A stretch of 64,000 nucleotides of DNA, taken from positions 1-64,000 of the forward strand of contig NZ_JMLW01000009.1 in NCBI RefSeq assembly GCF_000686905.1. Direction: 5' to 3'. The notes beneath the pieces are model-generated. The model did not search any database. It was not told where the DNA came from and saw only the letters and a list, made by a program, of their open reading frames with translations. Below are positions 63,695 through 64,000 of this stretch, one piece after another (positions within the stretch are counted from its first letter, which is position 1; every line of letters starts with the position of its first letter). A program made the position numbers and the translations under genes. This stretch comes from Marinospirillum insulare DSM 21763 (GTDB lineage: Bacteria; Pseudomonadota; Gammaproteobacteria; Pseudomonadales; Halomonadaceae).

Positions 63695-64000
63695 TTACTT
63701 GCCTTGTTTTTTCTTCTGCGCGGCTAATAGTAAATCACCTAGTGTATTCCCCGTAACCGCTTGCTGCTGTTTGGCTGCTTGTTTGTTATGGGTGGCGGCT
63801 TGTCGCGTACCTCTAGCATTACTAGCACCGGCTGTGCTGTTGTTTTCTCCCGGCTGGTCACTCATGCGGCAACTTAGAGCAATGCGGCGGCGTTCTACGT
63901 CTATTTCCATCACCTTAACTTTTATAATATCGCCCGCTTTTACTACGTCTCTTGGGTCTTTAATAAAAGTGTCGGCTAGAGCCGAAATATGCACTAGGCC
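63695..64000 (-). CDS. tex: Tex/YhgF transcription accessory protein, C-terminal part
   Basis: Partial gene running off the right edge. The visible 101 residues start inside an S1 RNA-binding domain (GLVHISALADTFIKDPRDVV, VKVMEIDVERRRIALSCRM), the wording of the Tex C-terminal S1 domain, followed by a Gln/Ala/Lys-rich tail. Tex is a conserved RNA/DNA-binding protein of about 770 residues associated with transcription complexes. The tail of about 50 residues with poly-Gln/Ala character is longer than I expect. Confidence 0.85.
   Translation of the reverse strand, partial: GLVHISALADTFIKDPRDVVKAGDIIKVKVMEIDVERRRIALSCRMSDQPGENNSTAGASNARGTRQAATHNKQAAKQQQAVTGNTLGDLLLAAQKKKQGK

Overview
The window is chromosomal DNA from a gammaproteobacterium, most likely a marine Oceanospirillales/Pseudomonadales-type organism. 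The evidence is gene content and order. The block rpe-trpE, murU-amgK, lptD-surA-pdxA-rsmA-apaH, cca-folK-folB-tsaD, rpsU-dnaG-rpoD and the block ccoNOQP-ccoG-ccoH-ccoI-ccoS-(TauE-like)-hemN-fnr-apt both follow the arrangement I recall from Pseudomonas, with some genes missing. Base composition is AT-leaning for that group (my estimate by eye is mid-40s percent GC). The genus cannot be fixed from sequence reading alone; Marinospirillum-like bacteria are one possibility. The window is almost entirely core genome. I saw no prophage, insertion sequence, CRISPR array or obvious new multi-gene system.

Region by region: 0.2-4.1 kb carries sanA, then a receiver/GGDEF/EAL protein overlapping a membrane histidine kinase (a c-di-GMP signalling pair). 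4.1-10.1 kb has a KamA-family radical SAM enzyme, an MscS channel, a PilJ-type chemoreceptor, a polysaccharide deacetylase and a J-domain protein. 10.2-22.8 kb is a microaerobic/anaerobic respiration module: ttcA, apt, fnr, hemN, and all genes for making and assembling cbb3 cytochrome oxidase. FNR-type boxes lie in front of ccoN and fnr. 23.2-23.7 kb is a tRNA operon ordered Val-Asp-Asp-Val. 23.9-31.6 kb has fadH, gshA, a flavoprotein disulfide reductase, a DMT exporter, a small outer-membrane barrel and nadK.

31.6-40.0 kb contains a metallophosphatase, a frameshifted rhomboid gene, two small conserved genes of unknown function, and the TamA-TamB envelope transport pair. 40.0-46.1 kb has trpE-rpe, a DUF3530 protein, djlA, and murU-amgK for cell-wall recycling. 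46.2-53.0 kb is a co-directional run lptD-surA-pdxA-rsmA-apaH-glpE. 53.0-55.0 kb has flgT and flgP for the outer-membrane ring of the flagellum. 55.0-62.5 kb has cca, folK-like, folB, tsaD and the macromolecular synthesis operon rpsU-dnaG-rpoD followed by tRNA-Ile2. The last 1.5 kb is the only clearly accessory stretch: a RelE/ParE toxin-antitoxin pair, an orphan ParD-like antitoxin with an eroded toxin remnant, a short ATCYGTG tandem motif, and the C-terminus of tex running off the end.

How the genes work together: FNR (with all four iron-sulfur ligands) probably controls ccoNOQP and itself. CcoG, CcoH, CcoI and CcoS supply copper and maturation to the oxidase, and HemN supplies heme without oxygen. 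LptD and TamA/TamB build the outer membrane, with SurA chaperoning barrels. MurU/AmgK recycle muramic acid. RpsU, DnaG and RpoD couple translation, replication and transcription.
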